Source: Roseateles sp. (GTDB lineage: Bacteria > Pseudomonadota > Gammaproteobacteria > Burkholderiales > Burkholderiaceae). From it: a stretch of DNA of 64,000 nt. The position numbers and the translations under genes are program-made. The DNA is taken from NCBI GenBank assembly GCA_019232985.1, contig JAFAMW010000048.1:69304-133303 (forward strand). The letters run 5' to 3'. Under the pieces are notes generated by a model. The model was not told where the DNA came from. It did not search any database and saw nothing but the letters and a program-made list of their open reading frames with translations. Shown piece by piece: positions 42,495-51,143 of this stretch (within the stretch, counting starts at the first letter, position 1; every line of letters starts with the position of its first letter).

Positions 42495-43874
42495 ATGCAT
42501 CCCAAGCCAGGTCGCCCAGGTCGGGTCCTCAGGCCCGAGTCGCCGAGAGAGTGGCTGGCGCGGCAGTTCTTCAGCCTGCTGATCCGGCTCGTCACGCCGC
42601 TGTATTTCGTCAAGCTGTGGCGACGAGGGCGGGCGGAGCCCCTGTACCGGCAGTTTTGGGCCGAACGGCTGGCCTTGTCCGCGGCAGCCGAGCCCGACGC
42701 GCTCGGTGCCGTCTGGGTTCATGCGGTCTCGCTGGGTGAAACGCGAGCCGCCGAAGCCCTGGTGCGGGAGCTGCGCCGCCTGAATCCTGCGATGCGCTTG
42801 CTACTGACGCATTCCACCGCGACGGGACGCGAAGCCGGCAAGGCCTTGCTGCGGGCGGGCGACCGGCAGGCCTGGCTGCCTTTCGACACGCCGGGGGCGG
42901 TGCGACGTTTCCTGCGCCGTCATCGGCCTGCGATCGGCGTCCTGATGGAAACCGAGATCTGGCCCAATCTGCTGTGGGCTGCCGAGCGCGCGGGCGTGCC
43001 CATGGTGTTGGCCAATGCACGCTTGTCGGAACGAAGCGCTCGCAGGGGGCACCGGCTCGCCGCCTTGCTGGGGCCTGCGGTTGAGCGCATCGCCCTGGCG
43101 CTGGCGCAAACCCGGGCCGACGCGGAGCGCTTGCGTGACACCGGCTTGGCGCGGGTGGAGGTCTGCGGCAATCTCAAATTCGACCTGCAACCTGCCGCGA
43201 ACCTGCTGGCCCAAGGGCAGGCCTGGCGTTTGCGCCTGAACCGGGCTCAAGGCCTGCGCAGCGTCATCCTGGCCGCGGTGACGCGCGAAGGCGAAGAAAC
43301 CCTGCTGCTGGACGCATGGACGGCGCTGCGCGAGCAGTTTGCTTCGCAGAACCACGCGCCCTTGCTGGTGGTCGTGCCGCGCCATCCGCAGCGTTTCGAC
43401 GAAGTTGCGGCCCTGGTCGAGGCGCGTGGGTTGAGCCTTGCGCGTCGCAGCAGTTGGAAGACGGTGGAGGGCGACGCGCCGTCCCAGTCTGCCTGCGCTG
43501 CCGAGGTCTGGCTGGGCGACAGCATGCGCGAGATGCCGCTGTACTACGCCATGGCGGACCTGGCCTTGCTGGGCGGCAGCTTCGCGCCCCTGGGCGGCCA
43601 GAACCTAATCGAGGCGGCGGCCTGCGCCTGCCCGGTGTTGATGGGCCCGCACACCTTCAATTTCGCCGAGGCGGCGCGGCTGGCCGAGCAGAGCGGTGCG
43701 GCGCAGCGCGTTGCCGATCTAGCCGAGGCCTTGCAACGCGCCCGGGCCTTGCTGGATGATCCGGTCACCTTGGCCCTGGCACGGCAACACGCCGAGGCCT
43801 TTGCCGCCGCCCACCGCGGCGCGGGCGAGCGCATGGCGCGGGCCATCCAAGGGGTGCTGCTGGCGCGGGGCTGA
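42495..43874 (+). CDS. waaA: 3-deoxy-D-manno-octulosonic acid transferase
   Basis: Transfers Kdo from CMP-Kdo to lipid A precursor at the inner membrane. The 459-residue protein has an N-terminal membrane anchor (about residues 10-30), WVHAVSLGE, METEIWPN and the C-terminal donor-binding block LLGGSFAPLGGQNLIEAAA, all typical of WaaA (KdtA). ATG 42495 is chosen; a TTG at 42477 is open. Its stop is one base from that of convergent selD. Confidence 0.94.
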   Translation: MHPKPGRPGRVLRPESPREWLARQFFSLLIRLVTPLYFVKLWRRGRAEPLYRQFWAERLALSAAAEPDALGAVWVHAVSLGETRAAEALVRELRRLNPAMRLLLTHSTATGREAGKALLRAGDRQAWLPFDTPGAVRRFLRRHRPAIGVLMETEIWPNLLWAAERAGVPMVLANARLSERSARRGHRLAALLGPAVERIALALAQTRADAERLRDTGLARVEVCGNLKFDLQPAANLLAQGQAWRLRLNRAQGLRSVILAAVTREGEETLLLDAWTALREQFASQNHAPLLVVVPRHPQRFDEVAALVEARGLSLARRSSWKTVEGDAPSQSACAAEVWLGDSMREMPLYYAMADLALLGGSFAPLGGQNLIEAAACACPVLMGPHTFNFAEAARLAEQSGAAQRVADLAEALQRARALLDDPVTLALARQHAEAFAAAHRGAGERMARAIQGVLLARG

Positions 43875-43875
43875 T

Positions 43876-44967
43876 TCAGGCCGTCACGCGAAGTCTGCTG
43901 GGGTCCTGATCATCCTGGCGCGCCAGCACCCGGCCGACGACGGCCGCGCTGCCAAAGCCATGGCGGGCCAGTACGGCCAGTGCGGCGTCCGCGGTGTCAG
44001 GCGAGCAGGAGAGCAGCAGGCCGCCGCTGGTTTGCGGATCGGTCAGTAGGGCTTGTTCGAAAACGCCAAAGCGTTCGGGCAGGATCACATCGTGCCCGTA
44101 GCTGTCCCAGTTCCGCGCCGAAGCACCGGTGACGCAGCCTTGCGCCGCGAATTCGCGAGCGCCGGGCAGGACGGGTGTCGCCGACCAGTCCAACTGCACG
44201 TCGCAATGGGAGCCGCGTGCCAGCTCAAGCGCATGGCCGGCCAGGCCGAATCCGGTCACGTCGGTGAGGGCGTGCACGCCGTCCAGCGCGGCCAGCTCAG
44301 GGCCTGGGGTGTTCAAGCGCGTGGCGGTCTCGACCATGAGGGCGTAGCCCTGGGCATCGAGTTTTTCCTTCTTCAGCGCGGCCGAAAAGATGCCGACCCC
44401 CAGGGGCTTGCCCAGGATCAGCAGGTCGCCGGCTCGCGCGTCGGCATTGCGCTTCACGCGCCTGGGGTGCACCAGGCCCAGCACCACCAGGCCGTAGATG
44501 GGCTCGACCGAATCGATGGTGTGGCCGCCGGCAATGGGAATGCCCGCGGCTGTGCAGACCGATTGCCCGCCCGCCAGGATCTGGCCAATGGTCTCTGACG
44601 GCAGCACCTTGACCGGCATGCCCACCAGGGCCAGGGCCATGATGGGGCGCCCGCCCATGGCGTAGACATCGCTGATGGCGTTGGTGGCGGCGATCCGGCC
44701 GAAATCGAAGGGATCGTCGACGATGGGCATGAAGAAATCGGTCGTGGCCACCAGGGCCTGCTCGTCGTTGAGCTGGTAGACCGCCGCATCGTCCGAGGTC
44801 TCCAGACCCACCAGCAGTTGGGGCGGCACGATGCCGGATTGGCCCGCGTGGCGCAGGATGTCGGCCAGCACGGCCGGTGCGATCTTGCAGCCGCAACCGC
44901 CGCCGTGCGAGAGCGAGGTCAGGCGCGGGGCGGGCGTGGTGGAAGCGTCGGTCGCGGGATCAGGCAT
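43876..44967 (-). CDS. selD: Selenide, water dikinase
   Basis: Makes selenophosphate from selenide and ATP. The catalytic motif GGGCGCK has C25 (equivalent to E. coli Cys17), C27 and K28; it is cysteine, not selenocysteine, at the active position. ATP-binding blocks such as TTDFFMPIVDDPFDFGRIAATNA look standard. The start is ATG 44967, which overlaps the ATPase gene upstream by 8 bases; length 363. No selA, selB or mnmH is in the window, so whether the product goes to selenoproteins or to tRNA selenouridine is open. Confidence 0.94.
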   Translation of the reverse strand: MPDPATDASTTPAPRLTSLSHGGGCGCKIAPAVLADILRHAGQSGIVPPQLLVGLETSDDAAVYQLNDEQALVATTDFFMPIVDDPFDFGRIAATNAISDVYAMGGRPIMALALVGMPVKVLPSETIGQILAGGQSVCTAAGIPIAGGHTIDSVEPIYGLVVLGLVHPRRVKRNADARAGDLLILGKPLGVGIFSAALKKEKLDAQGYALMVETATRLNTPGPELAALDGVHALTDVTGFGLAGHALELARGSHCDVQLDWSATPVLPGAREFAAQGCVTGASARNWDSYGHDVILPERFGVFEQALLTDPQTSGGLLLSCSPDTADAALAVLARHGFGSAAVVGRVLARQDDQDPSRLRVTA

Positions 44968-47482
44968 TGCTGGTGGCACGCACTTCGGCCGTGTTGGTGA
45001 TGCCTTGCAGGATTTTCTCGATGCCATCCTGGCGCAGCGTGCGCATGCCTTCGTGCAGCGCGCATTGCTGGATTTCCTCGGCGCGCGAGCCGGACTGAAT
45101 CAGGCGCCGCACATCCTTGCTGACGGTCAGCAGCTCGTGCAGGCCCGCGCGGCCTTTGTAGCCGGTGTTTTCACACTTGCCGCAGCCGGGGCTGTGGTAC
45201 TGCTGCAAACGGCCATCCACGCCGTAGTCCTTGATCCAGCGCTTGAGCAGGTCCGCGCGGTCGGGACGATGTTCATGGCCGAACACATGCAGGTAGTCGT
45301 CCAGCCATTCCTGGATCTGCGCGTCGCCGGCCGGCGCGTTGGTCCGGCAGCTCGGGCACAGGCGGCGCACCAGCCGCTGCGCCAGCACGGCCAACAGCGA
45401 ATCGGCGAAGTTGAAGGGGTCCATGCCCATGTCGAGCAGGCGGGTCACGGTTTCCGGCGCGCTGTTGGTGTGCAGGGTGGAGAGCACCAAGTGGCCCGTG
45501 AGCGAGGCTTCGACAGCGATCTGCGCGGTTTCCTGGTCGCGGATTTCGCCGACCATGATCACGTCCGGATCGGCGCGCAGGAAGGCGCGCAGGGCCTTGG
45601 CAAAGGTCCAGTCGATCTTGGGGTTGACCTGCACCTGGCGCAGGCCCGCCTGGGTGATTTCAACCGGATCCTCGGCGGTCCAGATCTTGCGGTCCGGGGT
45701 GTTGATCTTGCCCAGCACCGAGTGCAGGGTGGTGGTCTTGCCGGAACCGGTGGGGCCGACGCAAAGCACCATGCCGTAGGGCCTGTTGATCGCAAGCTCC
45801 AGCCGCTCCTTGTTTTCGGGCGACAGGCCCAGCTTTTCCATGGCGATGGGCTTGGCCGAGGCCAGCAGGCGCATCACCACGTCTTCCAGGCCGTTGTTGG
45901 TCGGGATGGTGGCGACCCGCAGTTCGAGTTTGTGCTGAGCAGAGAAGCGCGAGAAATTGATCTTGCCGTCCTGCGGCTTGCGGCGCTCGGAAATGTCGAG
46001 GTCGCACATGATCTTGATGCGCGCGATCAGGGCGCTACGGTAGGTGTGCGGCAGCTCCAGGTAGGGGTGCATCACGCCGTCGCGGCGGAAGCGGATCTTG
46101 AGCTTTTCCCGGCCCGGCAGGGTCTCGATATGGATGTCGGACACACCCTGGTTGTAGGCCTCGATGATCATGGTGTTGATCAGCCGGACCAGCGAGTTGT
46201 CGGACTGCTCGATCGGCTTGTCGTCGTCGCGCTCGGTCTGCTCGCGCTCCAGCGTCTGGATCAGCGAATCGGCATTGTCGGGCTCCGCACTGCTCGCCAG
46301 GCCCGGCAAGGCCAAGTCCCTCGGGCCGAGCATGTCGATGCCAAAGCGCTCGTAGGTGCCCGGCAGTATCAGCTGGATCGTGCCAACCTTGGTCAGCGCC
46401 GGCACGACCTTGAGCTGGGTGATGAACTCGATCTCGTCCAGCGCGTCGCGGCGGGTCGGATCTTCCATCACCACGATCAGGCGGCCGTCGCGGATCACCA
46501 GGGGCAGGACTTCCAGGCGCGCGGCCACCGAGAAGGGCAGCTTGCGCACGGCGTCCTGCTCGACCGGAAACTGATCGATATCGACCAGCGGGTAGCCCAT
46601 CTTGCGGGCCAGCGCGGACTGCAGTTGCTGGCGCGTCACCACGCCGCGCCGCACCAGCAATTCACCGAGCGGAATTGAACGGTCCAGCCGTTGCTGCTCG
46701 AGCGCTTCGTCGAGCTGTTTTTGCGTGATCAGTTCCAGGGCCAGCAGCGCCTCGCCGATGCGCACCATGGGCATCTTGGCCTGCTGGTCGATGGCCTGCA
46801 GCAATTGATCGGCGCTGACGATCTGCTTGGACAGCAGGATATCTCCCACGCGCCGCGAGCGGATGTTGTTCTGCTCCTGCGCGGCGGACTCGATATCGTC
46901 GGGCGTCGCCACGTGCTCGCGCAACAGGACCTCGCCGATGCGCTCGCCCAATTCAGCGTGGTCGATCGAGTCCTTGGGAATGAAGACGCAGCGCACCGAA
47001 TCGTTTTGCTCGCTGACGGGTATGAACAGGAACATGCCATGTTCATCCTCGTGGTGCCCGATCGTGATGCCCTTGAGTTCGCCGCCCGACTGGAACGTGA
47101 TGTGAAACGGCGTACGCGGCCGGTTGTCCAGCGAAAGCGTGACGCCGGGGTCCTCGGCCATGCGCGGCGCCGCTGGAATGACGCGCATCATCTTGAGCGC
47201 GCGGAATTGGCTGAATTTGATCGGAATGGCGTTGCGCGCCGGCGGCACCATGATGAGCGCCACGTGCTCCTGCATGTCGATTTTGATCAACTGCCCGGAG
47301 CTGCGCGTGTTGTTCTGCCCGAGTATTTCGCAGGCCTCGGGCCCGCGTTGAGGCTGAGCCACGGGGTAGGCCGCAAATGCCGGCGTGGGCCAGACGAATC
47401 CGTCTTCTGCCGCCTCACCGGTCCCCTTGCCCGGCACGGGCTTGGCGGGTGGGCGTTCAAGAGGCATGGAAATATCTGGCAT
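44960..47482 (-). CDS. Large GspE/PilB-family ATPase with four MshEN-like repeats
   Basis: The 840-residue secretion/pilus-assembly ATPase is much longer than PilB (~570). Residues 50-170 form a beta-rich domain I do not recognise. Residues 181-294 hold four RxGExLL...QLxxAxxQQ repeats at an exact 30-residue period (181, 211, 241, 271), the pattern of MshEN c-di-GMP-binding motifs. A GspE N2 domain follows (300-395). The motor has Walker A GPTGSGKTT (576-584), Asp box AEDPVE, His box STLHTNSAPETVTR and a zinc finger (C709, C712, C767, C770). The ATG at 47482 follows AAGGA. It may be PilB or a stand-alone relative; no pilC or pilD is adjacent. Confidence 0.85.
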   Translation of the reverse strand: MPDISMPLERPPAKPVPGKGTGEAAEDGFVWPTPAFAAYPVAQPQRGPEACEILGQNNTRSSGQLIKIDMQEHVALIMVPPARNAIPIKFSQFRALKMMRVIPAAPRMAEDPGVTLSLDNRPRTPFHITFQSGGELKGITIGHHEDEHGMFLFIPVSEQNDSVRCVFIPKDSIDHAELGERIGEVLLREHVATPDDIESAAQEQNNIRSRRVGDILLSKQIVSADQLLQAIDQQAKMPMVRIGEALLALELITQKQLDEALEQQRLDRSIPLGELLVRRGVVTRQQLQSALARKMGYPLVDIDQFPVEQDAVRKLPFSVAARLEVLPLVIRDGRLIVVMEDPTRRDALDEIEFITQLKVVPALTKVGTIQLILPGTYERFGIDMLGPRDLALPGLASSAEPDNADSLIQTLEREQTERDDDKPIEQSDNSLVRLINTMIIEAYNQGVSDIHIETLPGREKLKIRFRRDGVMHPYLELPHTYRSALIARIKIMCDLDISERRKPQDGKINFSRFSAQHKLELRVATIPTNNGLEDVVMRLLASAKPIAMEKLGLSPENKERLELAINRPYGMVLCVGPTGSGKTTTLHSVLGKINTPDRKIWTAEDPVEITQAGLRQVQVNPKIDWTFAKALRAFLRADPDVIMVGEIRDQETAQIAVEASLTGHLVLSTLHTNSAPETVTRLLDMGMDPFNFADSLLAVLAQRLVRRLCPSCRTNAPAGDAQIQEWLDDYLHVFGHEHRPDRADLLKRWIKDYGVDGRLQQYHSPGCGKCENTGYKGRAGLHELLTVSKDVRRLIQSGSRAEEIQQCALHEGMRTLRQDGIEKILQGITNTAEVRATSNA

Positions 47483-47637
47483 TCAGTCATTCCTTCAGGG
47501 CAATCGTACGGCGCAAGCATTCATTTGTTCGCATTTCGCATGCTAGCGCTTCCCGGTGTAATTTTCCCCGGGGAAAGCGCTTGAACCATTGAAATCTCTT
47601 GTCGAATCGCCGCTGGACGCCGAAGGTTTGGCCTGGC

Positions 47638-47832
47638 TCAAGACTCCTGGCTGTAATGGCGCCAAGCCTGCGTGGCCTCGCGCATCAGGCGTACCTGCTG
47701 CTGAAACCTGGGGCAGGTGGCGCAGATGTGCATGTGAATGCGCACGGCCAGGCGTTCGACCCAGGGCAAATGGCGGTCTTCAGCTTCCAACACCAAGCGC
47801 GTGACCTGCTTGCAATTGCGTTTCAAAAACAT
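47638..47832 (-). CDS. Zinc-finger anti-sigma factor (zf-HC2 type)
   Basis: A 64-residue soluble protein with the ZAS motif H33-x3-C37-x2-C40 (HMHICATC) and a conserved head (CKQVTRLVLEAEDRHLPWVERLAVR). It follows the sigma factor gene by 13 bases. By analogy with Neisseria MseR it should hold the sigma factor inactive and release it on oxidation or zinc loss; this is inference. ATG 47832 is chosen over a TTG at 47883 that would overlap the sigma gene. The 155-base gap to the ATPase gene shows no further ORF. Confidence 0.85.
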   Translation of the reverse strand: MFLKRNCKQVTRLVLEAEDRHLPWVERLAVRIHMHICATCPRFQQQVRLMREATQAWRHYSQES

Positions 47833-47845
47833 GATTCGGGCTCGT

Positions 47846-48472
47846 TCAACGTAGGCGTCGCTGTTCAGGGGCAGGACTTGCAAACCAGTTCAGTTGCAGG
47901 CAATCGCGCAGCCGCATGCGTGCCCGGTGCAGCATGACCCAGAGATTGGTCGAACTGATGCCCAATTCCTTACAGATTTCGTCTGTATCCAGTTCCAGCC
48001 ATTCGCGCATCATGAACAAGCGCCCTTGCTGACCGGGCAAGTGCTCCACGCAGGCCTCCAGTACGCGCATGAATTCGATCCGGTTGAGAACGCCTTCGGG
48101 ATCGCTCCAATCCTGGGGCGCATCGATCCAATGGCCGGTTTGGTCGAACAATTCGTCCAGCACATCGGCATCGTCGTCAGCTGTTGTCGACATCTCCTTG
48201 CAATTGCGGCGAATTTGGTCGATCAGCTTGTGCTTGAGGATGCCGATCAGCCAGGTCTTGAGCTGCGAGGCCGCCGTGAAGCTCTGGGGGCGCTCCCAGG
48301 CGGCCAGAAGGGTTTCGGAGACGGCGTCTTCGGCCCAGGCGCTGTTGCGCAACTGTAGACGTGCATATTTCAGCAACTGCGGGCGGAGCGCTTCGAGCTG
48401 CTTCGCCAGGTCTGATGCTGGATCAGCTGCCGTTGCGGCCCTGGATTGCGGCGCTTGATGTTCTGAGGCCAT
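47846..48472 (-). CDS. ECF RNA polymerase sigma factor
   Basis: The 208-residue protein has sigma region 2 (RPQLLKYARLQLRNSAWAEDAVSETLLAAWERPQSF, then LKTWLIGILKHKLIDQIRR) and region 4 (LPGQQGRLFMMREWLELDTDEICKELGISSTNLWVMLHRARMRLRDCL). The ATG at 48472 has AAGGA close by. It is paired with a zinc anti-sigma factor, as in the Neisseria sigma-E/MseR type that controls methionine sulfoxide repair. It lies 66 bases after tolA on the same strand, where tolB would normally be. Confidence 0.9.
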   Translation of the reverse strand: MASEHQAPQSRAATAADPASDLAKQLEALRPQLLKYARLQLRNSAWAEDAVSETLLAAWERPQSFTAASQLKTWLIGILKHKLIDQIRRNCKEMSTTADDDADVLDELFDQTGHWIDAPQDWSDPEGVLNRIEFMRVLEACVEHLPGQQGRLFMMREWLELDTDEICKELGISSTNLWVMLHRARMRLRDCLQLNWFASPAPEQRRLR

Positions 48473-48538
48473 GAGTCCTTGCCGGAGTCGTCGATGGCGC
48501 GAGTGTAGGGGCTCCCAGGAGCAGTTTGGCACCCAGCC

Positions 48539-49513
48539 TCAGTCCCTGGGTTTGAACATGATGCTGAAAGGGCAGGGCGCTCGGCCATCAGTGTCCCGCG
48601 GCAGTACCTCGGTCTTGTCGATGGCGCGCAGCACGGCGCGATTCCATTCCTCGTCGCCGCTGGGTGTGACCAGTTTGCGCGACAGGATGGTGCCGTCGGG
48701 CGCGCACTGCACCTCCACCTCTGCCACCGGATTCCCGGCGCCGGAGTCTGTGTAGATGATGTTGGGCTTGATCCGTGCCTTGACGCGGCCCGCATAGCTG
48801 GCCGAAGGGCCGCTGCTGCGCGCCGCCGCGCCCGTGCTGCCCGCGGGCCCTGTGCCGCTGCTGCTCGCGTTGCCTCCTGTCACGCCGCCCGCCATGCCTT
48901 GGATGCGGCGCAGGTTTTCCTGCCGCAAGGCTTCACGCTTGGCATCGGCCTTCTTGGTGTCGGCATCGGATTTCTTGGCCTGCTCTTGTTTGAGCGCCTG
49001 TTCCTTGGCGAGCGCCTTGGCCTTTTCGACCTCCTTTCGAGCCTTCTCTGCCTTGTCTTTTTCGGCCAAGGCCTCGGCTTCGCGTTTCAGGCGCTCCTGC
49101 TTCTTGCGCTCGGCGTCGCGCAGGGCCTGCTCGCGGGCCTCGTCTTCGCGCTCTTTTTCCTTGCGTGCCTTGGCAATGGCGATGTCAGCATCGCGTTGCG
49201 CTTGCTCCTGCGCGCGTTGTTGTGCCTCTTCCCGCGCCTCTTCCTGGGCCTGCTTCTGTGCGGCGGCGGCATCGGGTTCGGGCGGTTTTTCCTCTTCCTC
49301 GGGAAGCGCGGCGCGCGGCGCGGCGGCCTGGGGCACTGCCGACCACAGCTCGGCTTCAAAGGCCTGCTCCGGCTGGCTGCGCCATTGCAGGCCGGCGCTC
49401 AGCGCCAGCACCAGCAGGGCATGCGCCAGGACCGCCAGGGCGAATCCGCGCCCCAGCCCGGGCGCGGGCGGCGGACGCAGCGCGTCGTGGGCGTTCAGTC
49501 GGCTCAGGCTCAT
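48539..49513 (-). CDS. tolA: Cell envelope protein TolA
   Basis: Links the inner-membrane TolQR motor to the outer membrane during cell constriction. The 324-residue protein has one membrane helix (about residues 22-44), an acidic Pro-rich turn, a long Ala/Glu/Lys/Arg coiled coil (about 80-205), a Gly/Ser linker and a C-terminal globular domain from about 235 with a Cys pair (VEVQCAPDG, RAPCPF). The helix domain is shorter than in E. coli (421 residues). It is 16 bases after tolR. Confidence 0.93.
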   Translation of the reverse strand: MSLSRLNAHDALRPPPAPGLGRGFALAVLAHALLVLALSAGLQWRSQPEQAFEAELWSAVPQAAAPRAALPEEEEKPPEPDAAAAQKQAQEEAREEAQQRAQEQAQRDADIAIAKARKEKEREDEAREQALRDAERKKQERLKREAEALAEKDKAEKARKEVEKAKALAKEQALKQEQAKKSDADTKKADAKREALRQENLRRIQGMAGGVTGGNASSSGTGPAGSTGAAARSSGPSASYAGRVKARIKPNIIYTDSGAGNPVAEVEVQCAPDGTILSRKLVTPSGDEEWNRAVLRAIDKTEVLPRDTDGRAPCPFSIMFKPRD

Positions 49514-49529
49514 GCGCTCAAGCGGCGGT

Positions 49530-49970
49530 TCAAGGCGTGGATTCCGCGGCGCCGTTCTTCACGGCCAGGCCCACGCGCTGCACGCCATTGGTCTGCAGGA
49601 TGTCCATCACCTTCACCACGGCCTCGTACTTGACGCTGCGGTCAGCCGAGATGACCACCGGTGTGTCGGCATGGCCGGCCTGCGCATCGCGGACCTGGCT
49701 GGCCAATAGCTTGAAGGCCAGCGCCTTCGGGTCGTCCTTGTCGACCTTGAGCTTCAGCGATTCGTCGCTGCCGACGATCACATGGATGACGTGCTCAGGC
49801 TGCTGGCGGCTCTTGCCGACGCTGGGCAGGTCCACCAAACCGGTCGTGATCAAGGGCGCGCTCACCATGAAGATGATGAGCAGCACCAGCATCACGTCGA
49901 TGAAGGGCACCATATTGATTTCATTGATGGTGCGGCGGCGGCTGCGGCCGCGGGAAGCAAGGGCTGCCAT
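49530..49970 (-). CDS. tolR: Tol-Pal motor subunit TolR
   Basis: The 146-residue ExbD/TolR protein has a single membrane helix carrying the proton-path Asp25 (MVPFIDVMLVLL) and a periplasmic domain ending VQRVGLAVK. It forms the ion-driven motor with TolQ. It lies 15 bases behind tolQ. Confidence 0.95.
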   Translation of the reverse strand: MAALASRGRSRRRTINEINMVPFIDVMLVLLIIFMVSAPLITTGLVDLPSVGKSRQQPEHVIHVIVGSDESLKLKVDKDDPKALAFKLLASQVRDAQAGHADTPVVISADRSVKYEAVVKVMDILQTNGVQRVGLAVKNGAAESTP

Positions 49971-49985
49971 GCGCGCTCCTGGGCT

Positions 49986-50681
49986 TCAGCGCACGGCCGA
50001 TTGAGCGACCGGCGTGCCGACGTTGCGTTGCAGGATGTTGGAAAACTCCTCGATGAAGGTTTCCAGCGTGATGGCGCTGCGGTCGATCTGGCGGGCAAAC
50101 CGGTTGTAGGCCAGCACGGCCGGGATGGCAGCGAACAGGCCGATGGCGGTGGCCACCAGCGCTTCGGCAATGCCGGGCGCAACGGTTGCCAGCGTCACCT
50201 GGGTCAGGTTGGACAGACCCACGAAGGCGTGCATGATGCCCCAGATGGTGCCAAACAGCCCGATGTAGGGCGACACGGAGCCCACGGACGCCAAAAAGGA
50301 CAAATTGCTTTCCATCGCGTCGAGTTCGCGCTGGAAGCTGGCCCGCATGGCGCGGCGGGCGCCGTCCAGCAACACGCTGGCCTCGTTGACGCGGCGCTCG
50401 CGCAGCTTCATGAATTCACGCATGCCCGACGCGAAGATGCGCTCCAGCGGCGCGCCGTCGGTCTTGTTGGCCACCGAGCTGAACAAGTCGTTCAGGTTGG
50501 TGCCGGACCAGAACTCCTGCTCGAAGGACTCGTTGTGGGTCTTGATCCGTGCCAGCGAGAACAGCTTGCTGAAGATGACACTCCAGCTGATCAAGGAGAC
50601 CAGCAGCAACAGGCTGATCACGATCTGCACCACGAAGCTGGCGTGGGCAATGAGCGAAAAAATGGAAAGATCTTGATTCAT
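49986..50681 (-). CDS. tolQ: Tol-Pal motor subunit TolQ
   Basis: The 231-residue MotA/TolQ/ExbB channel protein has three membrane segments (about residues 16-36, 137-160 and 173-193). The conserved GLFGTIWGIMHAF and APGIAEALVATAIGLFAAIPAVLAYN blocks are intact. It follows ybgC by 12 bases, the usual tol operon order. Confidence 0.96.
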   Translation of the reverse strand: MNQDLSIFSLIAHASFVVQIVISLLLLVSLISWSVIFSKLFSLARIKTHNESFEQEFWSGTNLNDLFSSVANKTDGAPLERIFASGMREFMKLRERRVNEASVLLDGARRAMRASFQRELDAMESNLSFLASVGSVSPYIGLFGTIWGIMHAFVGLSNLTQVTLATVAPGIAEALVATAIGLFAAIPAVLAYNRFARQIDRSAITLETFIEEFSNILQRNVGTPVAQSAVR

Positions 50682-50693
50682 TGCTTGAAACGA

Positions 50694-51143
50694 TCAATGT
50701 GAATCGGAATGCGGGGAAGCGGCAGCGTGGACCAGCGGCGCCAGTTTTTGGGCCAGTTTTTGTGCAATCGGCGCCGCAATGCGCGTGGGCTTGAAGGATT
50801 GGGCGTCGACACAGGCAATTCTGATTTCGCCTTCGCAAAGCAGCCGGCCGCCCGCATGGACCTGCTGGAACAGCACCATGGTGCTGCGGCCCGTGCCCTG
50901 CAAGTTGACACTGACGTCCAGCCAATCGTCGAGCTTGGCCGGCGCCAGGTATTTCAGCGAGGTGGCGCTGACGACGAACATCAGGCCTTGCTCGACGCGC
51001 ATCGCTTCCTGCGAAAACCCCAGGTGACGCAGCCACTCGGTGCGCGCACGCTCAAAGAACTTCAGGTAGTTGGCGTAGAACACCACGCCGCCGGCATCGG
51101 TGTCTTCCCAGTAGACGCGCATGCCTTGGACGAACTGCGTCAT
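50694..51143 (-). CDS. ybgC: Tol-Pal-associated acyl-CoA thioesterase YbgC
   Basis: A 149-residue hotdog-fold thioesterase. The active-site segment YWEDTDAGGVVFYANYLKFFERARTEWL is complete. The family acts on short- or long-chain acyl-CoA and is tied to phospholipid metabolism at the Tol complex. The start overlaps the aminotransferase stop (ATGA). Confidence 0.95.
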   Translation of the reverse strand: MTQFVQGMRVYWEDTDAGGVVFYANYLKFFERARTEWLRHLGFSQEAMRVEQGLMFVVSATSLKYLAPAKLDDWLDVSVNLQGTGRSTMVLFQQVHAGGRLLCEGEIRIACVDAQSFKPTRIAAPIAQKLAQKLAPLVHAAASPHSDSH

